DNA of 64,000 nucleotides from Pseudomonas alkylphenolica (GCF_004025535.1 NZ_QJRG01000047.1:620001-684000); one strand, 5' to 3'; counted from the stretch's first letter, positions 8,399 through 17,975 are shown. Notes: generated from the sequence alone by a model not told the origin. A program made the numbers and translations.

Positions 8399-9153
8399 TG
8401 GGTAAGCATGTACTGCACGGCGCCTTGGGTATTGCCGGTTTGCTCGGGTTGTTGTTGCTGTGGTGGCTGGGCGTGCAGGTGTTTGGCGAGGCCGATGGCT
8501 TGTCGGCGCGGTTTTCGCCGCAAGCCACGCTGAGCAGCCTGGTCGAGTTGCTGGGGCAGGGCGAGGTCTATGAGCATGTGTGGGTGAGCCTCAAACGCAT
8601 CCTGATCGGCTTGCTCCTGGCGTTGCTGATCGGCGTGCCACTGGGGTTGCTGGTGGGCAGCTACCGTCACCTTGAGGCGGCGACCACGCCTGCGTTCCAG
8701 TTCTTGCGGATGATTTCGCCGCTGTCGTGGATGCCGGTGGTGGTGATGCTGATGGGCGTGGGCGACCAGCCGATCTACTTCCTCCTGGCTTTTGCCGCGT
8801 TGTGGCCGATTCTGCTCAACACCGCGGCCGGCGTACGCCAGCTCGACCCGCGCTGGCTGCAGTTGAGCCGCAGCCTCAGCGCGACCCGCAGGGAAACCCT
8901 GTGCAAGGTGATCGTCCCCGGGGTGATCGGCCACGTGCTGACCGGGGTGCGCCTGGCCATCGGCATCCTCTGGATCGTGCTGGTGCCGTGCGAAATGCTC
9001 GGGGTCAGCGCCGGTCTGGGCTACTTCATCCTCGATACCCGCGATCGCCTGGCGTACTCGGAACTGATGGCCATGGTGCTGTTGATCGGGGTGCTGGGGT
9101 TCATGCTCGACGCCCTGGCGCGCGGCCTGCACCGACGCTGGGTGCACGCCTGA
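8398..9153 (+). CDS. ABC transporter permease, SsuC/TauC type
   Basis: A 251-residue inner-membrane protein with about six hydrophobic helices, starting with GALGIAGLLGLLLLWWLGV. The binding-protein-dependent transport signature lies around ARTVAALL-equivalent SLSATRRETLCKVIVPGVIGHVLTG, which contacts the ATPase. Its ATG overlaps the stop of the binding-protein gene by one base. It completes a one-permease, one-ATPase importer of the nitrate/sulfonate/taurine class. Confidence 0.9.
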   Translation: MGKHVLHGALGIAGLLGLLLLWWLGVQVFGEADGLSARFSPQATLSSLVELLGQGEVYEHVWVSLKRILIGLLLALLIGVPLGLLVGSYRHLEAATTPAFQFLRMISPLSWMPVVVMLMGVGDQPIYFLLAFAALWPILLNTAAGVRQLDPRWLQLSRSLSATRRETLCKVIVPGVIGHVLTGVRLAIGILWIVLVPCEMLGVSAGLGYFILDTRDRLAYSELMAMVLLIGVLGFMLDALARGLHRRWVHA

Positions 9154-9162
9154 GGCCTGGCT

Positions 9163-9207
9163 CCGGCAAGCCCGTTTCTGCCTTGCAGAGCGGGCGTGCC
9201 GGCTTTT
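9163..9207 (+). terminator. imperfect hairpin after the ABC operon
   Basis: CCGGCAAGCCCG (9163-9174) pairs with CGGGCGTGCCGG (9191-9202) with one mismatch, and a short T run follows. Its position right after the permease suggests partial termination ahead of the TonB receptor. Confidence 0.5.
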
Positions 9208-9275
9208 GAGGTGATCTGTCGTTTCAAAGCGCTCTATTAATTGTTATGTTATTACATATTGATTAAGGAGCTTTC

Positions 9276-11369
9276 ATGAATTACGCCCCCGGACGCTTGT
9301 CCCTCGGTCTGTCCGCTTCGTTGTTCGCCTTGCCCGCTGCTGCCGCCGAGCCGGTGTTGCTGGAGGCGCTGAGCGTCACCGAGCGCCAGTTTGAAGAAAC
9401 CGCCACCGGTCCGGTGCAGGGCTACCGCGCTACGCGCTCAAGCACCGCGACCAAAACTGATACCGACATCCGCGACACCCCGCAAAGCATTGCCGTGGTG
9501 CCCAGCCAGGTACTCGAAGACCTGAACAGCACGCGCATCGACCGCGCCCTGGACTTTGCCGGCGGGGTGAGCCGGCAGAACAATTTCGGCGGCCTGACAT
9601 TCCTCAATTACAGTGTGCGCGGCTTTACCACCGGCGAGCTGTACAAGAACGGCTTTGCCGTCAATCGCGGCAGCTACAGCGCCCCGGACACGTCCAGCAT
9701 CGAACGCATCGAAGTGCTCAAAGGGCCGGCCGCCAGCCTGTACGGGCGTGGCGATCCGGGTGGCCTGGTCAACATCGTCACCAAGCGCCCCGAGGCGTAC
9801 GCGTTCAGCCAGTTCAAGGTCAGTGCCGGCAGCTGGGACCGTTACCGCAGCAGCCTGGACGTCAACACGCCGCTGAGCGACGACGCCAGCGTGCTGTCGC
9901 GGGTCAACATGGCGGTGGAAGACAACGGCAGTTTCCGTGATTACGTCGGCAGCGAGCGGCGCATCGTCAGCCCGTCGCTGAGCTGGCAATTGAGCCCTGA
10001 AACGCGGTTGTCGATCGACAGCGAGTTTTCCCGCACCGAATCGGTGTTCGATCGCGGCATTGCCGCCGTGAGCAACGAGTTGGGCCCGGTAAGCCGCTCG
10101 AGCTTTTTCGGTGAACCCAACGATGGGCGCATCCGCAATGACAACCAGACCCTCGATCTGACCCTGGAGCACAGCCTCAACGACAGCTGGACCCTGCGCC
10201 TGGCCAACCATTACACCCAGGGCCGCCTCAAGGGCAACAGCTCCGAGCCTCAGCAGGTGGTGGGCAGCACCCTCAGCCGTTTCTATCGCGAGCGCGATTT
10301 CGAGTGGAACGACAGCATCACCCAGGCCGAATTGCATGGCCAGTTCGACTTCGCCGGCTGGCAGCACCAGACCCTGGCGGGCCTGGAGTACGAAAACTAC
10401 CGCAATAGCCAAAAGTACCCGCAGAGCGCGACGTCGCCGGACTATGGCCTGGACCTCTACAACCCGGTGTACGGCAAGCCGAAACCGGCCCTGGTCAAAG
10501 CCAACGACTTCTTCGAGCGCACAGAGAGCTATGCGCTCAACCTGCAAGACCAGATCACCTTCACCGAGCGCCTGCGCGGCTTGATCGGGGTGCGCCTGGA
10601 GCACATCGAACAGACGGCCCAGAATCGCACCAGCCAGGTCAGCAACCGTCAGGAAAAGGACGTCGCCACCCCACGTGTCGGACTGCTGTATCAGCTCACG
10701 CCTGAAGTCGGCGTGTTCGCCAACGCCTCGACCTCGTTCAAGCCCAACAGTATCGGCACCCAGGGCCAGGTGTATAAACCGGAAAAGGGCCTGGGCTATG
10801 AAACCGGGCTAAAGCTCGACCTGCTCGACAGCCGCCTGGGAGCGACCATTGCCTTGTTCCACATCGACAAGGAAAACGTCATCACCACTGACGCTTTCGG
10901 TGACAGCGTTGCCGCTGGCAAGGCACGCAGCCAGGGTGTGGACTTGCAGTTCAGCGGCCAGCTCAGCGACGCCGTGCGCCTGATCGGGGCCTACGCCTAC
11001 ATCGATGCCGAAGTCACCCAAGGCGACGCCAGCCTGCCCAAGGGCAGCGATCTATTGGGCATACCGCAGCACAGCGGCAGCCTGATGGCGGTGTACACCT
11101 TCCAGAATGGCCTGCTGCAAGGTTCGGATATCGGTGCGGCGGCCAACTATGTGGGCGAGCGTTCCGGCCAGGCGGGCAGCAGCTTTCGCTTGCCGGGCTA
11201 TAGCACGCTCGACCTGCTCGGCCATTACCGGCTCAATGAACAGGTCACGCTCGGCCTGAACCTCAACAACCTGTTCGACCGCAAGTACTACGAGCGCGGT
11301 TACAACACCGTGTGGAACATGCCGGGCGAGCCGCGCAACCTGATGGTCAGCCTGAGTCTTGCGCATTGA
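9276..11369 (+). CDS. TonB-dependent receptor (siderophore-receptor subfamily)
   Basis: A 697-residue outer-membrane receptor. A signal peptide ends near PAAAA (~24), then come a plug domain (TDIRDTPQSIAVVPSQVLED, KGPAASLYGRGDPGGLVN) and a ~530-residue barrel ending in NLFDRKYYERG and a terminal aromatic-rich strand. There is no N-terminal STN signalling domain, so it is a transducer-less receptor. The ATG follows AAGGAG. No Fur-box-like sequence is visible in the 120 bp upstream, and it sits right after the ABC/flavoprotein operon, so it may take up that system's substrate rather than an iron chelate. Confidence 0.88.
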   Translation: MNYAPGRLSLGLSASLFALPAAAAEPVLLEALSVTERQFEETATGPVQGYRATRSSTATKTDTDIRDTPQSIAVVPSQVLEDLNSTRIDRALDFAGGVSRQNNFGGLTFLNYSVRGFTTGELYKNGFAVNRGSYSAPDTSSIERIEVLKGPAASLYGRGDPGGLVNIVTKRPEAYAFSQFKVSAGSWDRYRSSLDVNTPLSDDASVLSRVNMAVEDNGSFRDYVGSERRIVSPSLSWQLSPETRLSIDSEFSRTESVFDRGIAAVSNELGPVSRSSFFGEPNDGRIRNDNQTLDLTLEHSLNDSWTLRLANHYTQGRLKGNSSEPQQVVGSTLSRFYRERDFEWNDSITQAELHGQFDFAGWQHQTLAGLEYENYRNSQKYPQSATSPDYGLDLYNPVYGKPKPALVKANDFFERTESYALNLQDQITFTERLRGLIGVRLEHIEQTAQNRTSQVSNRQEKDVATPRVGLLYQLTPEVGVFANASTSFKPNSIGTQGQVYKPEKGLGYETGLKLDLLDSRLGATIALFHIDKENVITTDAFGDSVAAGKARSQGVDLQFSGQLSDAVRLIGAYAYIDAEVTQGDASLPKGSDLLGIPQHSGSLMAVYTFQNGLLQGSDIGAAANYVGERSGQAGSSFRLPGYSTLDLLGHYRLNEQVTLGLNLNNLFDRKYYERGYNTVWNMPGEPRNLMVSLSLAH

Positions 11370-11414
11370 GTGCGCTATAGTCGAATGCTTTAACGTATGG
11401 CAGGGAGGCCTTCC

Positions 11415-12239
11415 ATGAGCGATTCGATGGAACTCAACCGGCGCAACTGGGATGAACGCGCGGCGCTGCATGCCGCGTCCGGTGATTATGAAGTGGAGCG
11501 GTTCGTTGCCGACCCCCGACACTTGTCTGAAGTGGTGCGTTTCGACCTGCCGCGCCTGGGCGATATTAGCGGCCTGCAGGCCGTGCACCTGCAATGCCAT
11601 ATCGGCACCGATACCTTGTCACTGGCGCGCCTGGGTGCGCAGGTGTGCGGGCTGGATTTTTCCGCGCAATCGCTGGCCCAGGCGCGGGCCTTGGCCGAAC
11701 GCTGCGCGGCGCCGATCGAGTATCTCGAGGCGGATGTTTATCGTGCGGACCAGGTGCTGACTCCGGGTCGCTTTGATCTGGTTTACACCGGTATCGGCGC
11801 CTTGATCTGGTTGCCGGAAATCGAGCCGTGGGCGCGAACAGTGGCCGCGTTGCTCAAGCCCGGAGGCCGCCTGTTCCTGCGCGAGGGGCACCCGATGTTG
11901 CTGGCAGTGAATGAGGACTATCAGGACCGGCTGGTGATCGAGTACCCCTATTTCGAACGGCAGGCACCGACGGTGTGGGACAGCGACCAGACCTACGTGC
12001 AGACCGGCACCGCGCTTACTCAGACCATTACCCATGAATGGAACCACGGCCTGGGTGAGGTGATTGGCGCCTTGCTTGCGCATGGCTTGCAGATTACCGC
12101 GCTGACGGAGCACGACAGCATCCCCTGGGAAGCGCTGCCGGGGCAGATGAGCAAAGACGCGACGGGGGAGTGGTCGTTGAACAAGGAGCGCTGGCGCTTG
12201 CCGTTGAGTTACACCTTGCAGGCGGTGAAGCCTGGCTGA
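11415..12239 (+). CDS. class I SAM-dependent methyltransferase
   Basis: A 274-residue protein. The ATG at 11415 is preferred over an in-frame one at 11397 because GGGAGG lies ~8 bases before it. The Rossmann-type SAM site is VHLQCHIGTDTLSLARLGAQVCGLDFS, with the later acidic residue in YLEADVY and the motif near FDLVYTGIG. The C-terminal region (EWNHGLGEVIGALLAHGLQI) fits small-molecule methyltransferases. Substrate unknown. Confidence 0.83.
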   Translation: MSDSMELNRRNWDERAALHAASGDYEVERFVADPRHLSEVVRFDLPRLGDISGLQAVHLQCHIGTDTLSLARLGAQVCGLDFSAQSLAQARALAERCAAPIEYLEADVYRADQVLTPGRFDLVYTGIGALIWLPEIEPWARTVAALLKPGGRLFLREGHPMLLAVNEDYQDRLVIEYPYFERQAPTVWDSDQTYVQTGTALTQTITHEWNHGLGEVIGALLAHGLQITALTEHDSIPWEALPGQMSKDATGEWSLNKERWRLPLSYTLQAVKPG

Positions 12240-12257
12240 GCCAATGGCGCTATCCGC

Positions 12258-12854
12258 CTATGCCGGCTCGATGATCTTCAACCAGGGCCAGCGTGCCTGG
12301 TAGCTCTTCGCCTTCTGTTCGAACAGATCGGGTTGCGCATTGTTCGGATTGATTCGCAGCAGGCCTTGCTCCACATCGCTCAGGCCATAAGGGGCATAGA
12401 GTGCTGCGCTGTCGATATCCAGCCCGATGCAGGTCCCGGCAATCAGGTAACGGTCGATGCCGTCTCTGGCCGATAGCAACTGCGGATAGTGCCTGCCAAA
12501 ACGCTCCTGGTACCAGAGATGAACGCGCGCCTGGTTCTTGACTTCGATATTCACCTCCAGGTCCTGAAACAGACGCTGCGCAGCTTGAATCACATCATTC
12601 TCGGCCGCCCAGGACAGGTCGTCGTCGAAGTAGAACACGTCGTAGTCCTTGATACCCCATGCGGCCGGTCGCTGCGCCTGCTGATTCCATACCGCCTGGA
12701 ACAGGCAGCCGGCGGTGAGCATGCACTGTTTGAGCCCCAGTAGCGGCAGGCGTTCGGCGATCCGGGCGTTGACCGGGTTGCCCATGGCGAGGGCGATCAG
12801 GCCGTCGGCCGTCAGGTTCATGGGCGCGTGGCCCTGGAGTTCCTGTACATCCAT
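12258..12854 (-). CDS. nucleotidyltransferase family protein (NTP_transf_6 type)
   Basis: A ~198-residue protein with the DYDVFYFDDDLSWAAE segment, the acidic metal-binding pattern of this uncharacterised nucleotidyltransferase-fold family, and EVKNQARVHLWYQERFG in the middle. Start choice is uncertain: a TTG at 12860 with AAGGA just upstream and the ATG at 12854 are both possible, and an internal ATG lies further in. Function is not established for the family. Confidence 0.8.
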   Translation of the reverse strand: MDVQELQGHAPMNLTADGLIALAMGNPVNARIAERLPLLGLKQCMLTAGCLFQAVWNQQAQRPAAWGIKDYDVFYFDDDLSWAAENDVIQAAQRLFQDLEVNIEVKNQARVHLWYQERFGRHYPQLLSARDGIDRYLIAGTCIGLDIDSAALYAPYGLSDVEQGLLRINPNNAQPDLFEQKAKSYQARWPWLKIIEPA

Positions 12855-12917
12855 GTGCAAGCTGTCCTTGTCGGTGAGAGGGCAACGCCCATGCTACCCG
12901 GGGTGACGCCGCGCAGG

Positions 12918-13397
12918 TCAACCTTTCAGTGCCGCTTCAATGCCGGCAATGTCGATCTTGACCATATTCATCATGGCTTCAAAGGCACGTTTGGCCGCGG
13001 CCGGGTCGGGATGGGTGATCGCCGCGGTCAGCGCCCGCGGCGTGATCTGCCAGGAAATGCCCCATTTGTCCTTGCACCAGCCACAGACACTTTCCTGGCC
13101 AGCATTACCGACAATCGCCTGCCAGTAGCGATCGGTTTCGGCCTGGTCGTCAGTGGCCACCTGAAAGGAGAAGGCTTCGCAGTGCTTGAACGCCGGGCCA
13201 CCGTTCAGGCCCAGGCAGGGGATGCCCATTACCGTGAACTCAACCGTCAGCACATCGCCTTGCTTGCCCGAAGGGTAATCGCCAGGCGCCTTGTGTACGG
13301 CGACTACTGCACTGTCTGGAAAGGTGTTGGCATAGAAGGTGGCGGCGTCCAGCGCGTCGCCTTCAAACCACAGGCAGATCGTATTTTTGCGGGTCAT
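12918..13397 (-). CDS. VOC / PhnB-like protein (3-demethylubiquinone methyltransferase-like annotation)
   Basis: A 159-residue glyoxalase-fold protein: ICLWFEGDALDAATFYANTFPDS opens the first beta-alpha-beta-beta-beta unit, followed by NGGPAFKHCEAFSF and DRYWQAIVGNAGQESVCGWCKDKWGISWQ. The ATG at 13397 is chosen because GGAGACC precedes it; an upstream ATG at 13427 adds ten unlikely residues. These proteins are often labelled methyltransferases, but the fold is a VOC metal-binding or binding-only domain. The real activity is unknown. Confidence 0.82.
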   Translation of the reverse strand: MTRKNTICLWFEGDALDAATFYANTFPDSAVVAVHKAPGDYPSGKQGDVLTVEFTVMGIPCLGLNGGPAFKHCEAFSFQVATDDQAETDRYWQAIVGNAGQESVCGWCKDKWGISWQITPRALTAAITHPDPAAAKRAFEAMMNMVKIDIAGIEAALKG

Positions 13398-13471
13398 GGC
13401 GGGTCTCCGAAACCGGGACTGGGACAAACAGTGTAGTCGCAGTCAACCGGGCTTCCCTGCCCGCTGGGGCG

Positions 13472-14224
13472 TCAGGCAATCATCTCGACTTTGCCGGTCG
13501 CCAGGCGGTAGACACCGCCGACTATTTTCAGCTTGCCCTTGGCGATTGCATCGGTGAGCAAGGGCGTGGCGCCTTTAAGGCGCTGGACCGAGTCTTTGAC
13601 ATTTTGTGCCGTGGCATTTTCCATCAGGTTGCCGGGTTGCTTGAGCACCTTCTCGACGGCGGGTTGCAGGGCTTGTGTCAGGGTCGGGATCTGCCCGGGG
13701 AACACGGTTTTGTCCTTCACTGCTTTGATCCCGGCCTCGATGGCGCCACAACTTTCATGGCCCAGTACCAGGATCAATGGAGCGCCCAACACGGCAACGG
13801 CGTATTCAAGGCTGCCCAAGCCTTCGCCAGTAACGAAATTGCCGGCCACGCGTACCGCGAACAGGTCACCGCGTGCGGTATCAAAGGCATATTCGGGGGC
13901 GATACGCGAGTCGGAACAACTCAGCACGGCCACGAACGGGTTCTGGCCGGACACCAGGGCTTCGCGCTCGTCCTTGAAGTCGTGTGTTTGTGAATCTCCG
14001 TTGACATAGCGGTCATTGCCGGCGATCAGGCGTTGCAGCGCCTGGTCAGGGTTTATTGCGTTCTGTGGTTTAGGGGGCGTTGAGGTTTTCTCGGCGGCCT
14101 GCAGCAACCGGGCGGGTAGCGAGCTGCCAAGCAGCAGCGCGCCGGCGCCGAGCCCGGCTATACGAAGAAAACGACGACGATCGGGCGGGTTTGCTGTTGA
14201 GGTTGAATCACATGATTTACACAT
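13472..14224 (-). CDS. beta-carbonic anhydrase, Tat-exported
   Basis: A 250-residue protein starting MCKSCDSTS. The twin-arginine segment RRRFLR (16-21) and a hydrophobic stretch form a Tat signal, so the enzyme should act in the periplasm. Zinc ligands and catalytic dyad are visible as Cys103-Ser-Asp105-Ser-Arg, His156 and Cys159 (GHESCG). It hydrates CO2 to bicarbonate. An ORF start at 14299 is rejected because it would bury the signal peptide. Confidence 0.9.
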   Translation of the reverse strand: MCKSCDSTSTANPPDRRRFLRIAGLGAGALLLGSSLPARLLQAAEKTSTPPKPQNAINPDQALQRLIAGNDRYVNGDSQTHDFKDEREALVSGQNPFVAVLSCSDSRIAPEYAFDTARGDLFAVRVAGNFVTGEGLGSLEYAVAVLGAPLILVLGHESCGAIEAGIKAVKDKTVFPGQIPTLTQALQPAVEKVLKQPGNLMENATAQNVKDSVQRLKGATPLLTDAIAKGKLKIVGGVYRLATGKVEMIA

Positions 14225-14319
14225 GATGGTGAGCACTCGGTGGCGGTAGCTACAGGCGGGGAAGGTGGTTCGAAGAGCCTGCAGCACCAGGACCATCAAG
14301 TCTAGTTGACACTGTCACG

Positions 14320-15291
14320 CTATGTTTTTTCCGCCACCGCAGCGGTCGGCAATACCACCGGCGAGGTGCCTTTGGGCGGTGCCGGTTTCAACCGTGATAC
14401 GCCGAACAGTACCAGCGCCAAACCGATCATCTGGTACACCGACACCTCTTCGCTGAGCACCGCCCACGACGCCAGCACGGTCAACACCGGTCCCAGGTTG
14501 CCGACTGCAGCGGTATGGGTCGCGCCCATGCGCTGGATCGCCAGTGCCACCCAATAGATCGGCAGCACCGTGGAAATCACCGCCATCAGTGCGGCATACA
14601 CCCACACCGACGATGGCAGTTGCCACAGCAGCCGGGTATCGGCTGCCAGCAGGTAGTGCGCCAGCACCATCAACGACGACGCCCCGCCTGCCAGCCCGGC
14701 CAGGCGCATCGAACTCATGCGTTTGAGCATCACGCCGGTACCCGAGTAGTACAGGGCATAGGTCACCGCACTGGCGAACACCCACGCCGCGCCGAGCATC
14801 ACTTGCCCACCCATGCCAGCGACGCTGACGTCATGTACGAAGGCGACGCCCAGGCCCAGGTAGCACAGGCCCATGGCCGCCAGCGTTCGCAGGGTAGGGC
14901 GCTCGCGCAGGGCGATAGCCTGAAACACCAGCACCAGCGTCGGGTAGGTGAACAGGATCAGGCGTTCAAGCCCGGCGCTGATGTATTGCAAGCCATAGAA
15001 GTCGAACAGGCTAGCCAGGTAGTAACCGAACAGCCCCAGCAACATCACCCGCACGCCGTCGCCCAGGCTCAGGCGTGTGCTCGTCGGGCCGCGGCTGGCC
15101 CACACCAGCCAGGCGAACAGCGGCAACGACAAGCCCATGCGCATTGCCAACAGGGTAATGGCATCCACCTGGCTGGCGGCATACGACAGCTTGACGAAAA
15201 TCGCCTTGAGGCTGAAACCCAAGGCCGACAGCACCGCAAACAGGCTGCCGTTCTGGACGCAACGTTGGCAGAACGCACGTAATGTATTCAT
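14320..15291 (-). CDS. EamA/DMT family transporter
   Basis: A 323-residue inner-membrane protein with about ten hydrophobic helices and two EamA repeats (SALGFSLKAIFVKLSYAASQVDAITLLAMRM near the start, SVWVYAALMAVISTVLPIYWVALAIQRMGATHTAAVGNLGPVLTVLASW in the second half). DMT carriers usually export amino acids or other metabolites; no substrate is evident. It is divergent from the LysR gene at 15396, so that regulator may control it. Confidence 0.88.
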   Translation of the reverse strand: MNTLRAFCQRCVQNGSLFAVLSALGFSLKAIFVKLSYAASQVDAITLLAMRMGLSLPLFAWLVWASRGPTSTRLSLGDGVRVMLLGLFGYYLASLFDFYGLQYISAGLERLILFTYPTLVLVFQAIALRERPTLRTLAAMGLCYLGLGVAFVHDVSVAGMGGQVMLGAAWVFASAVTYALYYSGTGVMLKRMSSMRLAGLAGGASSLMVLAHYLLAADTRLLWQLPSSVWVYAALMAVISTVLPIYWVALAIQRMGATHTAAVGNLGPVLTVLASWAVLSEEVSVYQMIGLALVLFGVSRLKPAPPKGTSPVVLPTAAVAEKT

Positions 15292-15395
15292 CGACGGCTC
15301 AAACTGGGGAAGGTGTAGGCGTTATTCTAAAGTGAAGGCAAACTCTGCAGAATCGCATTTTTCCGAAACGAGCCTTCGCCAAAAGAGAAACCCTG

Positions 15396-16286
15396 ATGCA
15401 TTTTGATCTTTCTGACCTGCGTCTGCTCAGCGCCATTACCGCCTCGGGCAGCCTGAGCAAGGCGGCGGCCAGCATCCCGGTGGCAGTTTCGGCGGCCAGC
15501 ACGCGCTTGCGCCTGTTTGAAGAGCGCTGCGGCGTTAACCTGTTTATCCGCAAGGCTGACGGCATGCAGCTTACCCCGGCAGGCCGGCTGGTGCTGGATG
15601 CGGCCAGCAGCGTGCTGGGCGAGGCGCAAAAACTCCAGGACACCCTCAAGGAGCTTGCCGGCCAACGGCGCATTACCCTGCGCCTGGCGGCTACCACGGT
15701 GACTACCAGCAGCCTGTTGCCAGCGGTGCTGGGTTCGTTTCTGGCGGACTATCCGGAAGTTGACCTGCAGCTGGCCGAGTACCGCAGCGCCGATGTCATG
15801 CGTGCAGTGCTGACCGGTGAGTGCGAGATCGGTGTGTATGACGGCAGTGTCATCAGCGACGGAGTGATGTCCTTGCCCTTTCGCCGCGAGCGCCTGGTGA
15901 TGCTGGTGCCGGCCGGCCACCCACTGGCCGAGCTTGATCAGACGCGCCTGCGCGATGCCCTGGGTTATCCCTTCATCGGCATGGCGGCCGAACGGGCCAT
16001 GCAGCGCTTCATCGAAGAGCGTGCGCTGAAGCTGGCCATGCCCTTGCAGATCCGCGTACGCGCACCGAGCTTTGAAGCCATCGCCCAGCTGGTTGCCCAG
16101 CGTGCCGGCGTCGCCATGCTGCCGGAAACCACGGCGCGGCGAATGGAGCAGGAGCTGCCGGTACGCACGGTGTTGCTTGAAGAGGCCTGGGCGACCCTCG
16201 AGTTGCGCTTGTGCATCAAAGGCTGGGAATCGCTCAGCAGCCATGGCCGGCAACTGGTCAGCTTTCTGTCCGGACAGAGTGAGTAA
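15396..16286 (+). CDS. LysR family transcriptional regulator
   Basis: A 296-residue protein with an N-terminal winged HTH (DLRLLSAITASGSLSKAAASIPVAVSAASTRLRLFEERCGVNLF) and a C-terminal two-lobed effector domain (ITLRLAATTVTTSSLLPAVLGSF, PLAELDQTRLRDALGYPFIGM). It is transcribed away from the EamA exporter with a 104-bp gap. LysR genes typically control the divergent neighbour; this is inference. Confidence 0.9.
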   Translation: MHFDLSDLRLLSAITASGSLSKAAASIPVAVSAASTRLRLFEERCGVNLFIRKADGMQLTPAGRLVLDAASSVLGEAQKLQDTLKELAGQRRITLRLAATTVTTSSLLPAVLGSFLADYPEVDLQLAEYRSADVMRAVLTGECEIGVYDGSVISDGVMSLPFRRERLVMLVPAGHPLAELDQTRLRDALGYPFIGMAAERAMQRFIEERALKLAMPLQIRVRAPSFEAIAQLVAQRAGVAMLPETTARRMEQELPVRTVLLEEAWATLELRLCIKGWESLSSHGRQLVSFLSGQSE

Positions 16287-16360
16287 TTGCACTCCCGTGT
16301 GTGCGGGCTTACCCGCTAAGGGCTGCGAAGCTGCCAGCGATTTGCTGTTCAGCAGGCACC

Positions 16361-16389
16361 TATGTCCCTTTGGGGACATACCGTTTTTT
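16361..16389 (+). terminator. terminator downstream of the LysR gene
   Basis: TATGTCCC (16361-16368), loop TTTG, GGGACATA (16373-16380), then CCG and six Ts. It separates the regulator from the permease gene. Confidence 0.65.
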
Positions 16390-16450
16390 GCCGTGAACCC
16401 GGACTATCGCAACTGGAGCACTTCATCCAGTTGATCAAGGGGCGGGCACA

Positions 16451-17968
16451 ATGAACAAGACCACCACGCTGAACACGTCTTCATCAGGGAGTGGCGGGGT
16501 CAGCTATCAGAGCGTCACCAGCGGCTACTTCGAACAACGCACACTGCAGCGTCATGCCGGGTTCTTCACCTTGTTGGTGCTGGGCGTGGGGGCGGTGATC
16601 GCCGGACAGTACTCGGGCTGGAACCTGGGGCTGGCCCAGGGGTTTGGCAGCATGCTGCTGGCCACCGTGATCATCGCGGTGATGTACTTGCTGCTATGTT
16701 CGTCCATCGGTGAAATGTCGGCAGCCTTGCCGCACACCGGTGGCGCGTATTCGTTCGCGCGCACCACGCTCGGCCCCTGGGGCGGTTTCAGTACCGGACT
16801 GGCAGAGAACATCGAGTTCATCCTGGCGCCTGCGGGCAACATGTTCTTCATGGGTGCCTACCTCTCGGCGATCTTCGATACCGGGCCGCAATGGCAACCG
16901 CTGTGGTGGCTGGTGGGCTACGCCTGCATGCTGCTGCTCTCGGTGCGCGGCCTGGGCGTGTCGATGCGCGTGGTGGTGTGCATCACCCTGGCCGCCATCG
17001 GCGTGTTGCTGTTCTTCTTCATCACTGCCATTCCCCATGTCGACTTCGCCGGCAATGCCCTGAACCTTGCGGCAGGTGCCGACGGCGCGCCAGTTGAGGT
17101 CACTGACGGCAGTGGCCCGTGGTTGCCCTTCGGCCTGACCGGGGTGATGCTGGCATTGCCGTTTGGCGTGTACATGTTCCTCGCCATCGAGCAGTTGCCG
17201 CTCACCGCTGAAGAATGCCACGACCCCAGCCGTCATGTGCCTCGGGCGCTGGTCGCCGGCATCCTGATCCTTGCCGCGCTGGCCATGGGGGTGCTGTTTT
17301 TCAGTGCCTCGATCGGTGGCGGCAGCTTTGCCATGAGCACCTCCGGCGAACCGCTGCTGGACGGCTTTCGCGAGATCTTTGGCCACACCGCCAGCAAGGT
17401 TCTGGCCGCAGTAGCCGTACTGGGCCTGGCAGCGTCGTTCCTGGCCGGTAGCTTCGCGGCCGGGCGCAACATCTACTCGTTGTCGCGTGCCGGCTACCTG
17501 CCAACGGCGCTGTCGGTCACTCACCCCAAGCACAAGACCCCCAACCTCGCACTGCTGGCCGGTTCGATGCTGGCGCTGACCATTCTGCTGGTGTTCTGGT
17601 TCAGCTTCGGCCGTGAAAACAATGCGCTGATGGGCGGCATTATGGTCAGCATGATCGTGTTCGCCGGGATGATCTCCTACATCCTGCAGTGCATCGCCTT
17701 CATTCGCCTGCGCCGTCTGCACCCGGACCTGCCACGGCCTTATCGCAGCCCCTATGGCGTGTTCGGCGCGCTGCTGGTGATCGGCATTTCGGCGATCACC
17801 CTGATCTACCAGTTCCTCGATCCGCTGTACAAATGGGCCGCCCTCGGCGCGGCGGCCTGGTACCTGATCGGCATGGCGTACTTCGCCTTTTATCGCCGCC
17901 ACCGTCTGGTGCTGTCGCCCGAAGAGGCCTTCGCGGTCAGCGGTGGCCGTGACGGTCATCCGCGCTGA
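16451..17968 (+). CDS. APC-family permease, ethanolamine-permease type
   Basis: A 505-residue transporter with ~12 hydrophobic helices. The first membrane segments (FFTLLVLGVGAVIAGQYSGWNLGLAQG, EMSAALPHTGGAYSFARTTLGPWGGFSTGLAENIEFILAP) match the ethanolamine permease branch of the APC superfamily. The ~25-residue Ser/Thr-rich N-terminus is cytosolic. No eut lyase genes are in the window, so the substrate could also be another amine or amino acid. It is followed at 64 bp by an SDR gene, with a hairpin between them. Confidence 0.8.
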   Translation: MNKTTTLNTSSSGSGGVSYQSVTSGYFEQRTLQRHAGFFTLLVLGVGAVIAGQYSGWNLGLAQGFGSMLLATVIIAVMYLLLCSSIGEMSAALPHTGGAYSFARTTLGPWGGFSTGLAENIEFILAPAGNMFFMGAYLSAIFDTGPQWQPLWWLVGYACMLLLSVRGLGVSMRVVVCITLAAIGVLLFFFITAIPHVDFAGNALNLAAGADGAPVEVTDGSGPWLPFGLTGVMLALPFGVYMFLAIEQLPLTAEECHDPSRHVPRALVAGILILAALAMGVLFFSASIGGGSFAMSTSGEPLLDGFREIFGHTASKVLAAVAVLGLAASFLAGSFAAGRNIYSLSRAGYLPTALSVTHPKHKTPNLALLAGSMLALTILLVFWFSFGRENNALMGGIMVSMIVFAGMISYILQCIAFIRLRRLHPDLPRPYRSPYGVFGALLVIGISAITLIYQFLDPLYKWAALGAAAWYLIGMAYFAFYRRHRLVLSPEEAFAVSGGRDGHPR

Positions 17969-17975
17969 TTGCACA

